A DNA stretch of 58,462 bases from Treponema_I sp045616125 (lineage in GTDB: Bacteria > Spirochaetota > Spirochaetia > Treponematales > Treponemataceae), in NCBI GenBank assembly GCA_045616125.1, contig JAZLGC010000011.1, positions 1 through 58,462 of the forward strand, written 5' to 3'. Positions 26,532 to 34,617 of this stretch are shown here, piece by piece. A program made the position numbers and the translations under genes. Every line of letters starts with the position of its first letter. The first letter of the stretch is position 1. The notes under the pieces are model-generated. The model did no database searches and had not been told where the DNA came from. It saw only the letters and a program-made list of their open reading frames with translations.

Positions 26532-26592
26532 GGTTTCCATCTCCACAATCACGCAATTCTCACCATTGAATTTTGCCCCGTACTCACGCACT

Positions 26593-26651
26593 AAAAAAAA
26601 GCCCGCCCATGAGACATCACACCGTGAAGTGCAATTTATCTCAAGGCGAGC
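26593..26651 (-). terminator. Terminator of the lipoprotein gene
   Basis: On the minus strand GCTCGCCTTGAGA pairs with TCTCATGGGCGGGC (13 pairs including G-T wobbles, one bulge), followed by eight Ts (plus-strand As 26593-26600). The loop is long (~24 nt). Confidence 0.75.
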
Positions 26652-26672
26652 CGTGTCAGCAAAAAATTATTT

Positions 26673-27377
26673 TCAGTACTCCGGCCAGATATACTGCCCG
26701 TTGTTGTCTTTTTCTACAAACGTAAAGCCGTGGAAGTGGGTCCAGAACGGGCTGTTCCAGTCCATGTTGCCTTGTGCGGTAAGACCTAAAAATGCAGGAT
26801 CGTTGAACAGGAAGGCCCGCACAACAAATCCCTGACCCTCTTTATAAAAAGAATCAAACACCACAAAGTCGTACCCGGCACCAAATTCCGAAACCGGTTT
26901 CTGAATCATCACGGTACCGCCCATATCAGCATTGAATTCATTCTTTACATCAGCAGGAGCATAAGACGCAATGCTTTCCATCGGAATTTCATACCCGGCA
27001 ATGTTACTGGCACACATAAAGGACATAACGGCAAAGCGCAGTGCACTATCGGTACCTGCGGAAAGAGTATCCGTAAACAGACTGTAGCGGACTTCCCCCT
27101 GCAAATCACCTCGGCGGATTTCAAATGCCTGGGTAACAGTCACATCATCATTATCAAGCGGCGGAATTTCCCGCATTTCAGGCGTTACATAATACAAAAG
27201 GTCAAATTCTTCCGGATTCGTGGTAATAGAAAAGCCAAGTGAACCGAATGCACTGGAATCCGGTTCAGCAGTTGATTCTGTAATTACAGGTTCTTCTTGT
27301 TCCAATGATTTGGATGCGCAGGAAAACAGGGTAACACACATCAATAGGGCAAAAAGGACAGTCAATGTTTTTTTCAT
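26673..27377 (-). CDS. Predicted lipoprotein of unknown function
   Basis: 234 residues; SD AGAGG 6 nt before the ATG. Signal peptide MKKTLTVLFALLMCVTLFSC ends in lipobox LFSC, so Cys20 would be lipidated. The mature protein is acidic, followed by a mixed alpha/beta domain with no recognised motif (SLGFSITTNPEEFDLLYYV, GYDFVVFDSFYKEGQGFVVRAF). It is transcribed alone and ended by the terminator at 26593-26651. Confidence 0.75.
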   Translation of the reverse strand: MKKTLTVLFALLMCVTLFSCASKSLEQEEPVITESTAEPDSSAFGSLGFSITTNPEEFDLLYYVTPEMREIPPLDNDDVTVTQAFEIRRGDLQGEVRYSLFTDTLSAGTDSALRFAVMSFMCASNIAGYEIPMESIASYAPADVKNEFNADMGGTVMIQKPVSEFGAGYDFVVFDSFYKEGQGFVVRAFLFNDPAFLGLTAQGNMDWNSPFWTHFHGFTFVEKDNNGQYIWPEY

Positions 27378-27469
27378 GAAAAACCTCTTATGAATTAAAT
27401 CTTAAAATTATATGTAAATGGTATCAGGAGTTATTTTATGCTGTCAACCTACACACAAGCCCCTTGCCA

Positions 27470-27484
27470 TGCTATACTGCCCCC
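27470..27484 (+). promoter_or_regulatory. Extended -10 promoter, leaderless ettA
   Basis: TGC followed by TATACT (27473-27478), then 6 nt (GCCCCC) and ATG 27485. No SD precedes the ATG. Confidence 0.6.
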
Positions 27485-29245
27485 ATGGCTACAACTTTTG
27501 ACGACAAAAAAATCATTTACACCATGGATACCGTATCCCGTGCATACGGTACCAAACAGGTCTTGAAAGACATCAGTATTTCATACTACTACGGCGCCAA
27601 AATCGGCGTTATCGGTGAAAACGGTTCCGGTAAATCTTCCCTCATGAAAATCTTTGCCGGCCTTGATACCGACTTTACCGGTGAAACCACCCTTGCACCC
27701 GGTTACACCATGGGCTATCTGCCTCAGGAACCGGAACTGACTCCCGGTAAAACCGTTATGGAAATCGTTAAGGAAGGAGCAGCTGAAACCGTTGCCCTTC
27801 TTGAAGAATTTGATAAAGTAAACGAAGCATTCGGCGACCCGGATGCAGACTTTGACAAGCTGTGTGCCCGTCAGGCTGAAATTCAGGAAAAACTTGATGC
27901 TCTGGATGCCTGGAACCTGGACAGTCAGCTGGAACTGGCCATGGATGCCCTGCGCTGCCCCCCACCGGATCAGGTAGTAGACGTACTTTCCGGAGGTGAA
28001 CGCCGCCGCGTTGCCCTGTGCCGCCTTCTGCTGCAGAAACCCGATATTCTGCTTCTGGACGAACCAACCAACCATCTTGATGCCGAAACCGTTGCCTGGC
28101 TGGAACGCCACCTGCAGCAGTATCCCGGTACCATCATTGCCGTAACCCATGACCGTTACTTCCTTGATAACGTTGCCAGCTGGATTCTTGAGCTGGACCG
28201 TGGAGAAGGTATTCCTTACAAAGGTAACTATTCCGGCTGGCTGGAACAGAAGGAAAACCGCCTGAAGATGGAAGAAAAGGGCGAATCTGAACGCCAGAAA
28301 GCCCTGAAACGCGAGCTTGAATGGATCCATATGGGAGCCAAAGGCCGCCAGGCAAAACACAAGGAACACATTACCCGCTATGAAGAACTTTTGGCCCAGA
28401 GTGGAAAAGGCCAGATTAAAGATACCAAAATTACCATTCCTCAGGGTCCCCGTCTTGGTGGTCTGGTAATTGAAGCCGAAAACCTGACAAAAGGCTATGG
28501 CGACCGCCTGCTCTTTGAAAACTTAAGCTTTAAGGTACCGGCCGGTGCTGTTGTGGGTATTGTCGGTCCGAACGGTGCCGGTAAAACCACCCTGTTCCGC
28601 CTGATTGCCGATGCTGCAGGCCAGACTGTTGAACGTCTTGACGGTACCGCTGGCGGTGAAAAACCAGACGGTGGAAATATCCGTGTCGGTGAAACCGTAA
28701 AACTGGTATACGTAGACCAGATGCGCGGCCTTCTGGATCCTGAAAAAACCGTTTGGGAACAGCTTTCTGACGGTCTTGATATCATCAAGCTGGGTGCCGT
28801 TGACGAAAAAGGCCGCCCGCTGAACGGTGCTCTTCGTGAAATTAACAGCCGCGCTTACTGCAGCTGGTTCAACTTCTCCGGCCCGGACCAGAAAAAGAAA
28901 GTTGGTGTTCTTTCCGGTGGTGAAAAAAACCGCCTGAACCTGGGTATGATGTTGAAACAGGCCGGCAACGTACTGCTTCTTGACGAACCTACCAACGACC
29001 TGGACGTTACCACTATCCGCGCCCTGGAAGATGCTGTAGAAGACTTTGCCGGATGCGTACTGTGCGTAAGCCATGACCGCTGGTTCCTGGACCGTATCTG
29101 TACCCATATTCTGGCTTTTGAAAACAACAGTGAAGTTATCTGGTTTGAAGGTAACTGGTCTGACTATGCAGAATGGCGGCGCAAACAGCTGGGAGCAGAA
29201 GCTGACCGTCCTCACAAGACCATCTACCGCAAGATGACCCGCTAG
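27485..29245 (+). CDS. ettA: ABC-F ATPase, energy-dependent translational throttle EttA
   Basis: 586 residues from ATG 27485; an upstream in-frame ATG at 27464 lies in the promoter. Two soluble ABC domains have Walker A GENGSGKS (near residue 48) and GPNGAGKT (near 360). Signatures are LSGGERRR and LSGGEKNR, and each has Walker B LLLDEPTN. The N-terminus (MDTVSRAYGTKQVLKDISISYYYGAKIGVIG) and the inter-domain linker are of the EttA type. It acts at the ribosomal E site, gating the first peptide bond according to ATP/ADP ratio. There are no membrane segments. A palindromic repeat follows. Confidence 0.92.
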   Translation: MATTFDDKKIIYTMDTVSRAYGTKQVLKDISISYYYGAKIGVIGENGSGKSSLMKIFAGLDTDFTGETTLAPGYTMGYLPQEPELTPGKTVMEIVKEGAAETVALLEEFDKVNEAFGDPDADFDKLCARQAEIQEKLDALDAWNLDSQLELAMDALRCPPPDQVVDVLSGGERRRVALCRLLLQKPDILLLDEPTNHLDAETVAWLERHLQQYPGTIIAVTHDRYFLDNVASWILELDRGEGIPYKGNYSGWLEQKENRLKMEEKGESERQKALKRELEWIHMGAKGRQAKHKEHITRYEELLAQSGKGQIKDTKITIPQGPRLGGLVIEAENLTKGYGDRLLFENLSFKVPAGAVVGIVGPNGAGKTTLFRLIADAAGQTVERLDGTAGGEKPDGGNIRVGETVKLVYVDQMRGLLDPEKTVWEQLSDGLDIIKLGAVDEKGRPLNGALREINSRAYCSWFNFSGPDQKKKVGVLSGGEKNRLNLGMMLKQAGNVLLLDEPTNDLDVTTIRALEDAVEDFAGCVLCVSHDRWFLDRICTHILAFENNSEVIWFEGNWSDYAEWRRKQLGAEADRPHKTIYRKMTR

Positions 29246-29260
29246 TCATCCATACGGAGG

Positions 29261-29316
29261 CTTCGACAGGCTCAGCCATCCTGAGCACAAAATCAGGATC
29301 CCTGAGCTTGTCGAAG
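29261..29316. repeat. Nested palindromic repeat (CTTCGACAGGCTCAG type)
   Basis: CTTCGACAGGCTCAG (29261-29275) pairs with CTGAGCTTGTCGAAG (29302-29316), 14 of 15 bases. Nested inside is a 7-bp inverted repeat, ATCCTGA/TCAGGAT (29278-29299). The motif resembles widely dispersed intergenic palindromes of bacterial genomes (by recall). It may also end the ettA transcript. Confidence 0.75.
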
Positions 29317-29328
29317 GGTTCACACTAC

Positions 29329-29358
29329 TTGACGTGTATAACTGATATCCGCTAATAT
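29329..29358 (+). promoter_or_regulatory. Promoter of tRNA-Ala
   Basis: TTGACG (29329-29334), 18-bp spacer, TAATAT (29353-29358), about 14 nt before the mature tRNA 5' end. A perfect 13-bp inverted repeat (29336-29367) covers the spacer and start region. Confidence 0.6.
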
Positions 29359-29367
29359 CAGTTATAC
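29336..29367. repeat. Perfect 13-bp inverted repeat in the tRNA-Ala promoter
   Basis: GTATAACTGATAT (29336-29348) and ATATCAGTTATAC (29355-29367) are perfectly complementary with a 6-nt loop. They cover the promoter spacer, -10 and probable start site of the tRNA gene. Confidence 0.85.
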
Positions 29368-29372
29368 CTTTT

Positions 29373-29446
<74 letters not shown>

Positions 29447-29453
29447 CAAATTC

Positions 29454-29487
29454 AAAGCGGTTTTCATAAGAGAACCGCTTTTTTTAT
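29454..29487 (+). terminator. Terminator after tRNA-Ala
   Basis: AAAGCGGTTtTC and AGAACCGCTTT form a stem of about 10 bp with a short loop, followed by a T run. It lies 7 nt after the tRNA. Confidence 0.9.
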
Positions 29488-29517
29488 ATCCTTATCCTTT
29501 TTTCCTTCCCGTTACAA

Positions 29518-29532
29518 TGCTATAATGTCAGT
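29518..29532 (+). promoter_or_regulatory. Extended -10 promoter, leaderless
   Basis: TGC then TATAAT (29521-29526), a perfect extended -10, then 6 nt and ATG 29533. No SD and no clear -35 are present. Confidence 0.6.
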
Positions 29533-31137
29533 ATGAGCGACTCATTTGATATATCAAATTTATTGAACATGGCCAACGATGCCCCAACTTCTACTCCTGA
29601 AAAACAAGATACACCGCAAGCATTTAAAGTTGACCTGACCTCAACAGGATTCACACCCATAACAGAATTTTTCTCAGAACGTAAAAATTCGGCCTTTTCA
29701 GACCCAACGTACTACAAAAGCGCTCTTTCCGGAGAAGATGAATCTGCCCAGCGTCTTCATAACCTGCTGTCAAAATATCTTACCTGCCAAGATCCAAAAG
29801 ACCGTACTATCTATCGTCAGCAGATGGTAAATGCCTACTACGACCTTATAAAGTCAATGGCTCCAAAAATGGCCACCCCCGGGGTTTCCATTGCAAAACG
29901 TATGCTCATGCGGTATGGCGCCGTTCTTCCCTCTCTTTTTTCACAGGAACAGAAAGATCTGTTTGCATCTGCATTTGTAGAAAACACCTATAACGAACCG
30001 GTGTACTATCTTGATGAATGGTTCCGGGATATCGCTTCCGGTGCAGTTTCCCTTTCTGCAACCGATGAAGGACGTCCTACCCGTAAACCAACTCCCGGCA
30101 GTACAGAAGAAGCCCAGCGCCTGCAACAGCTTCACAGCAAAAACTCTGGTAAACTGCAGACTGCTGAATCTACCCTTACCCAGAAAGAAGGTGAGCGTGG
30201 TATGGTTGAAGCAGAATTGAAGTCCCGTATTGAAATTCTTTGTGATCACCCGCCGCTTATCGGATATGAACCACACAAACAGCCCTATTCTGAATCTCAA
30301 CGCCGACTTATGTCAGAAATTAATGAACGCATGAAGTATCTGCTGAAAATTGACAAAGACATTCAGTCTGCATTAAAGGAATTTCAGGCTGCGAAAGAAG
30401 TTGATGACAGTCTCCGCCAGAAAATGACCATTAACCCTGTTGCTGATGTCAGTAACGAAGATGTTAATACAGAAATCGGAACTATTCGCCAGATGGCAAA
30501 AATGACGGTAGGCCGCCAGGGTAACCAGTTCCCTATTTTTACCCGTGAATTCTATCACTGTATTCCAAAAGGAACCGGCTTTCGTGAATGTGTTCTTGAA
30601 GAACTGCGCTGGATTGAATCCCTTGATCCCGGAGCATTCTGCCGTATCCACAAAAACCAGTCCCATCGTATTGTTCCATACGTTATTCTTGTTCCAACCT
30701 ATGGAGATTCCGGATTCTGCTGGGAACCTTTTGACCGCTATAACCGCATCACAAGCCGCGGACGCATTGTAGTTCCAATGTATCCAAAGAACCTGCGCAT
30801 TGCCGTTCTTTCTGCTGTTGCGGACCTGCGCTGGCAGGTAGCCAAGGAAAAGGCTTCATACTACTGGATGGAAGAAGGTATTACCGGACAGTACTACCAG
30901 TGGATTGAGTCACAGAAACTGAAGGGTGACCTGAAAGACCTGTTTGTACAGGACTACATTCTGTGGATGACTAAAGAAGCTGATGGTGTTCAGCGAATGG
31001 ATAAGGAACTGCGCGGAATTTTCTGGCGCAACCTGCCGTTCCCGCAGGAACGCAAGGATATGCTTAAAATCAGAAGCCTTGTATACCAGGAACTGTGCCA
31101 GAAAGACGCAAACCGCGCTAAGTCAGATGGATATTAA
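29533..31137 (+). CDS. Conserved cytosolic protein of unknown function (probably spirochaete-specific)
   Basis: 534 residues without signal peptide or membrane segment. The N-terminal ~60 residues are polar and probably disordered. A helical region (~75-170) precedes a predicted coiled coil (~195-300: RLQQLHSKNSGKLQTAESTLTQKEGERGMVEAELKSR, EINERMKYLLKIDKDIQSALKEFQAAKE). The C-terminal ~200 residues form a compact Trp/Tyr-rich domain (YVILVPTYGDSGFCWEPFDRYNR, ADLRWQVAKEKASYYWMEEG). No catalytic motif is recognised. Its stop abuts the stop of the convergent 93-residue gene with no gap. A leaderless promoter is predicted. Confidence 0.75.
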   Translation: MSDSFDISNLLNMANDAPTSTPEKQDTPQAFKVDLTSTGFTPITEFFSERKNSAFSDPTYYKSALSGEDESAQRLHNLLSKYLTCQDPKDRTIYRQQMVNAYYDLIKSMAPKMATPGVSIAKRMLMRYGAVLPSLFSQEQKDLFASAFVENTYNEPVYYLDEWFRDIASGAVSLSATDEGRPTRKPTPGSTEEAQRLQQLHSKNSGKLQTAESTLTQKEGERGMVEAELKSRIEILCDHPPLIGYEPHKQPYSESQRRLMSEINERMKYLLKIDKDIQSALKEFQAAKEVDDSLRQKMTINPVADVSNEDVNTEIGTIRQMAKMTVGRQGNQFPIFTREFYHCIPKGTGFRECVLEELRWIESLDPGAFCRIHKNQSHRIVPYVILVPTYGDSGFCWEPFDRYNRITSRGRIVVPMYPKNLRIAVLSAVADLRWQVAKEKASYYWMEEGITGQYYQWIESQKLKGDLKDLFVQDYILWMTKEADGVQRMDKELRGIFWRNLPFPQERKDMLKIRSLVYQELCQKDANRAKSDGY

Positions 31138-31419
31138 TCAGTACGGTTTTTTCTTGTTGCGGCCGCCCCAGAGAGGTTCCAGTTTGTCTTCAAGATGGAA
31201 CTTCTCTACAACCCACAAAGAAAGCTTCTGATACAATACCATTGATGCAAGAAGTCCGCCGATAAATATAACCATTGCCAGCATGGAAAGAACTTCCGGA
31301 TTATTCTGGAAAATTACGGCAGACAGCATTAACAGTCCTATAATAATACCCAGAGTAATAGCAATATTTACGATTGTACCAACGAGAATAAAAATAAGGG
31401 TATTTACTTTCTTGTTCAT
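31138..31419 (-). CDS. Small two-TM membrane protein coupled to lspA
   Basis: 93 residues with two hydrophobic helices (~9-37 and ~46-66) and a basic C-terminus (GGRNKKKPY). The start overlaps the lspA stop (ATGA), so it is translated with lspA. Small membrane proteins in this position are found in treponemes and have been labelled leader-peptide-processing proteins (by recall). No catalytic residues are visible. Confidence 0.75.
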   Translation of the reverse strand: MNKKVNTLIFILVGTIVNIAITLGIIIGLLMLSAVIFQNNPEVLSMLAMVIFIGGLLASMVLYQKLSLWVVEKFHLEDKLEPLWGGRNKKKPY

Positions 31420-31973
31420 TTTTTATCTCCTTTTGATTCTTTTTTCATGGAATGCAGGAAAGAAATCACCAGCAGAATGCCACATACCGTGATAAAGGAA
31501 TCTGCTACATTAAACGTTGGAAACCGCTGAAAACCAAAGATTCCGTAGAATTTCACATCAATGAAGTCCACTACTCCGGCAGGTCTGAAAAAACGGTCAA
31601 TCAGGTTGCCAAAACCACCACCAACAACGCCACAAATCATCCAGCGCTGAAATCCGGAAAAATCCTTATTCCGAAAGTAAATGACCACCACAACAATCAG
31701 AACAATTAACGGCATGAACAGCAGTGCAATAGCACGGGCGCTCTGAGAAAAAGAAGCACCAAGACTGAATGCAGCACCCAGATTACGTACATGCACAATC
31801 CGAAGAAAATCTCCAAAGAAACTTGTTTTTACCGTATACAAAGGGATATTGGATACAACCAGCATCTTGGTAATCTGGTCAGCAATAACAACGCCGATAG
31901 TCAGGAAAAACGGAATGATTTTGTTCCAAGCAGTAGGCTGTTTCTTAAATTCCACCTGTACCTGTTCTGTCAT
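31416..31973 (-). CDS. lspA: Lipoprotein signal peptidase II
   Basis: 185 residues; SD GGGAG 6 nt before the ATG. Inner-membrane aspartyl protease that removes signal peptides from prolipoproteins; several predicted lipoproteins are in this window. Four TM helices. Family boxes seen are DQITKMLV, NLGAAFSLG, GGGFGNLIDR (catalytic Asp) and FNVADSFI (second catalytic Asp). The N-terminal ~15 residues are a polar extension. Confidence 0.95.
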   Translation of the reverse strand: MTEQVQVEFKKQPTAWNKIIPFFLTIGVVIADQITKMLVVSNIPLYTVKTSFFGDFLRIVHVRNLGAAFSLGASFSQSARAIALLFMPLIVLIVVVVIYFRNKDFSGFQRWMICGVVGGGFGNLIDRFFRPAGVVDFIDVKFYGIFGFQRFPTFNVADSFITVCGILLVISFLHSMKKESKGDKK

Positions 31974-32025
31974 TTTTAACTCCCGAAATAATGTTTCTCT
32001 ATTTTACTGAACCACAGACATCACT

Positions 32026-33051
32026 TCAACCAAGACAGTTGATGATGTACCAGACAATCTGAGATGGCAGATCTTTAAAATCCTGTCTGTTTTTGTGGCT
32101 CCAGCGGTCACTGTTCAAAAGTTCAGCTTCCAGCGGATTAACCAGAGCCAGCAATGCACAGCCATCAAACTCGATGACAATCTGCTTTACATCAGGCAGA
32201 ACTTTTTCTATTTCAGTTCTGTTCTCCCCGTCATAAATTAAAACCAGTTCTGCTTCCGGATACTGCTTTCGGGCCAAGTCCATAAGAAGTACGGCTTCCT
32301 GTGCCTTTTTTTCGTTATAGCCGGTCAAAGAAGCAGTAAATTCATCTGGATGTCTGAGTCGCTGCCACCGCATACAGAAATCCATACTCCACAGAGAATC
32401 ACGCCAGTTTCTGAAATACGGAATATCCTTTACCGACATATCGGCACTGATTACCGGATACCCTTTTTCGGCAAGAATTTTCATGGCAGGCAGAAATTCA
32501 TCAGTTCTGGTACACACAGATGGTACATAAACAAAAACCGTATTATTTGCTTCTGCTTTTGGAGTTACTTCATAGAGTACTGCTGCCGGAGAACTGAAAT
32601 AGTCAGTTTTCGGCCGCAAGCCACCATATGCTGAACCGGTATATACCTGCCGGGTTACCGAAAAAGGCTCTGCAGCTTTTCCTTTCATTGAAATATGAGT
32701 ATCAGCCATGGGGCAGTACCAAATTAACAACCCGAGCGTTCCGGCAATCATGAACCAGCTGATGATACAGCCGAAAATAAAAGGGCCACGGTAATAATCA
32801 ACGACAAGCCCGTTTAACAGACGGAGAAATGCGCGGAAATTGATGAAGAAAACAAAAAATGTCACTGCCAGCAGAATGAGATTTGTTATCGTAATACCAT
32901 AGGCAAAAAGATTCAGAACTGTAACGAACAGGGCAAAGGGAGACAGGATTACGATGGTATCTATCCGTGCTGAACGGTTGAAAAGGAATCGGGTAACAAC
33001 CGGAACCAGCAGTGCCAGCACCAGCATCTGACTGGTAAAGTAAAGTGACAT
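32026..33051 (-). CDS. Membrane protein with C-terminal alpha/beta domain, unknown function
   Basis: 341 residues from ATG 33051. A longer in-frame ORF (to 33576) runs antisense into the HDOD gene and is rejected. Four N-terminal TM helices (~5-22, 28-50, 55-75, 90-112) precede a soluble domain of ~210 residues with alternating strands and helices (NTVFVYVPSVCTRTDEFLPAMKILAEKGYPVISADMS, AELVLIYDGENRTEIEKVLP), reminiscent of an alpha/beta-hydrolase core but without a GxSxG motif. TATTAT lies 6 nt before the ATG, suggesting a leaderless message from a promoter shared with the HDOD gene. Confidence 0.7.
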   Translation of the reverse strand: MSLYFTSQMLVLALLVPVVTRFLFNRSARIDTIVILSPFALFVTVLNLFAYGITITNLILLAVTFFVFFINFRAFLRLLNGLVVDYYRGPFIFGCIISWFMIAGTLGLLIWYCPMADTHISMKGKAAEPFSVTRQVYTGSAYGGLRPKTDYFSSPAAVLYEVTPKAEANNTVFVYVPSVCTRTDEFLPAMKILAEKGYPVISADMSVKDIPYFRNWRDSLWSMDFCMRWQRLRHPDEFTASLTGYNEKKAQEAVLLMDLARKQYPEAELVLIYDGENRTEIEKVLPDVKQIVIEFDGCALLALVNPLEAELLNSDRWSHKNRQDFKDLPSQIVWYIINCLG

Positions 33052-33057
33052 ATCCGA

Positions 33058-33120
33058 ATAATACACGGAAATACCAATAAATTGCAATTTTTTCGGTTGA
33101 TATGATATTATTGGTATACC
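33058..33120. promoter_or_regulatory. Back-to-back divergent promoters sharing one palindromic -35 TTGCAA
   Basis: The self-complementary TTGCAA at 33082-33087 has a TATTAT 18 bp away on both sides: 33058-33063 read on minus, 33106-33111 read on plus. The minus -10 is 6 nt from ATG 33051 and the plus -10 is 9 nt from ATG 33121. A perfect 10-bp inverted repeat, ATACCAATAA (33071-33080) and TTATTGGTAT (33108-33117), overlays the promoters and may be an operator. Confidence 0.6.
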
Positions 33121-34617
33121 ATGGCCCAACCAACTTCGCATAAGATTGACATGACAAAAATTCAAAAAGCCGTTCAGGCAAACATTCCTCTGTCTGTCAC
33201 AACTTATACTCTGCCTCATGAGATGGAAGAATATATGGGTGAAGTTCTTACTGCCTTTCTTGTAGAAACCAGACAGGAACACATGAAGGAATACCTGGTA
33301 TATTGTCTGGGCGAACTGGTTACCAACGCAAAAAAAGCCAATACAAAACGCATTTATTTTAAGGAAAATCGTCTTGATATTACCAACCCGGCTGACTACG
33401 AACGGGGAATGAAATCTTTCAAGAACGATACTCTGGGTAATATCAAATACTATTTGAGCCTTCAGAAACAGGCAGGCTTGTACATTAAGTTCATCGTTCA
33501 GACAAACGGCGACAAATTGAAGCTTGAAGTACGGAACAACAGTGCCCTTACGGTCTTTGAATATAAGCGCATTCATGACAAACTTGCCCGCGCCCAGCAG
33601 TATTCATCTGTTGATGATGCCTTCAATCAGATTCTTGATGATTCAGAAGGCGCCGGTCTTGGGCTCATCATCATGATTCTTATGCTCCGTAAAATCGGCC
33701 TTACAGAAGAAAATTATCAGGTTCTTTCCGAAAACGGAGAAACCATAAACCGTATAATTTTGCCCCTTGATACACAGGTTCAGGATCACCTTGATGTCCT
33801 GTTCCAGGAACTGCTGCCCTATATTGATGCACTGCCAAAATTCCCTGAATCAATTACCCGCATCAACGCAATGCTTTCTGATCCTGATTCAAAACTTTCT
33901 GATATTGCCCTGACCATCAGCAATGACGTTTCTCTTACAGCAGACCTTTTAAAGCTGGTTAACTCTGCAGCTTTCAGCCTTGCAACGCCCTGCCACAGCA
34001 TTAATGATGCCGTAAAGCTGGTTGGTATCCGCGGTGTGCGGAATCTGCTGTTTTCCGTAGGATCCATGAAAAACCTGGAGAATGCCGGTACCCTTAACCA
34101 GAAGGAACTGTGGGACCATAGTTACCGTGTAGCATTCTATTCCTATACATTGGCTAAAAACTTCTTCAACCGCAATCACGAAGTTATCGATGACTCTTAT
34201 ATCTGTGGTCTTTTGCATGATATGGGTAAAGTAATTTTCAGCGAAGCACATCCGCAGGTCATTGAAAATTATGAAAAAAACATGAAGGGCAAACATATTG
34301 ATTCCCTGCTTATGGAAACCATTTCTACAGGCCGGAACCACAGTGAAATTGGTGGAAAAATTGCGGAAAAGTGGGGATTCCCTCAGATAATCACCGACAC
34401 CATCCGATATCACCATAATCCGAATTATGCCCCGGAAAGTTGCACTGACATTGTTTCTGTAGTGTATATGGCGAACATGATTGCACACTTTCAGGAAGGC
34501 CTGGTTGAATTTTATCAGTTTGACCAGAAGCAGCTGGCAAAATTCCGTATTTCCAATCAGATTCAGCTTGAATCTGTAGCAAACCGGCTTAGTTCACTGT
34601 TTAAAAAAGAAAACTGA
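33121..34617 (+). CDS. GHKL ATPase-like domain fused to HDOD domain, signalling protein
   Basis: 498 residues, cytosolic. The N-terminal domain (~30-225) resembles a histidine-kinase ATPase: N box ELVTNAKKAN (65-74) and glycine box EGAGLGL (176-182). The DxGxG position reads VRNNSAL, and there is no phospho-accepting His region. The HDOD domain follows (~235-430), with LPKFPESITRINAML, ISNDVSLTADLLKLVNSAAF, HSYRVAFYSYTLA and LLHDMGK; the retained HD could bind metal. Inference: an anti-sigma/adaptor-type ATPase coupled to an HDOD output. Its promoter is shared with the divergent membrane protein gene. No SD precedes the ATG. Confidence 0.85.
   Translation: MAQPTSHKIDMTKIQKAVQANIPLSVTTYTLPHEMEEYMGEVLTAFLVETRQEHMKEYLVYCLGELVTNAKKANTKRIYFKENRLDITNPADYERGMKSFKNDTLGNIKYYLSLQKQAGLYIKFIVQTNGDKLKLEVRNNSALTVFEYKRIHDKLARAQQYSSVDDAFNQILDDSEGAGLGLIIMILMLRKIGLTEENYQVLSENGETINRIILPLDTQVQDHLDVLFQELLPYIDALPKFPESITRINAMLSDPDSKLSDIALTISNDVSLTADLLKLVNSAAFSLATPCHSINDAVKLVGIRGVRNLLFSVGSMKNLENAGTLNQKELWDHSYRVAFYSYTLAKNFFNRNHEVIDDSYICGLLHDMGKVIFSEAHPQVIENYEKNMKGKHIDSLLMETISTGRNHSEIGGKIAEKWGFPQIITDTIRYHHNPNYAPESCTDIVSVVYMANMIAHFQEGLVEFYQFDQKQLAKFRISNQIQLESVANRLSSLFKKEN

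Noticed and set aside
33052..33576. Long N-terminal extension of the minus-strand membrane protein
   Set aside because: It is antisense to the GHKL-HDOD coding region. The membrane segments and a well-placed -10 support the start at 33051.
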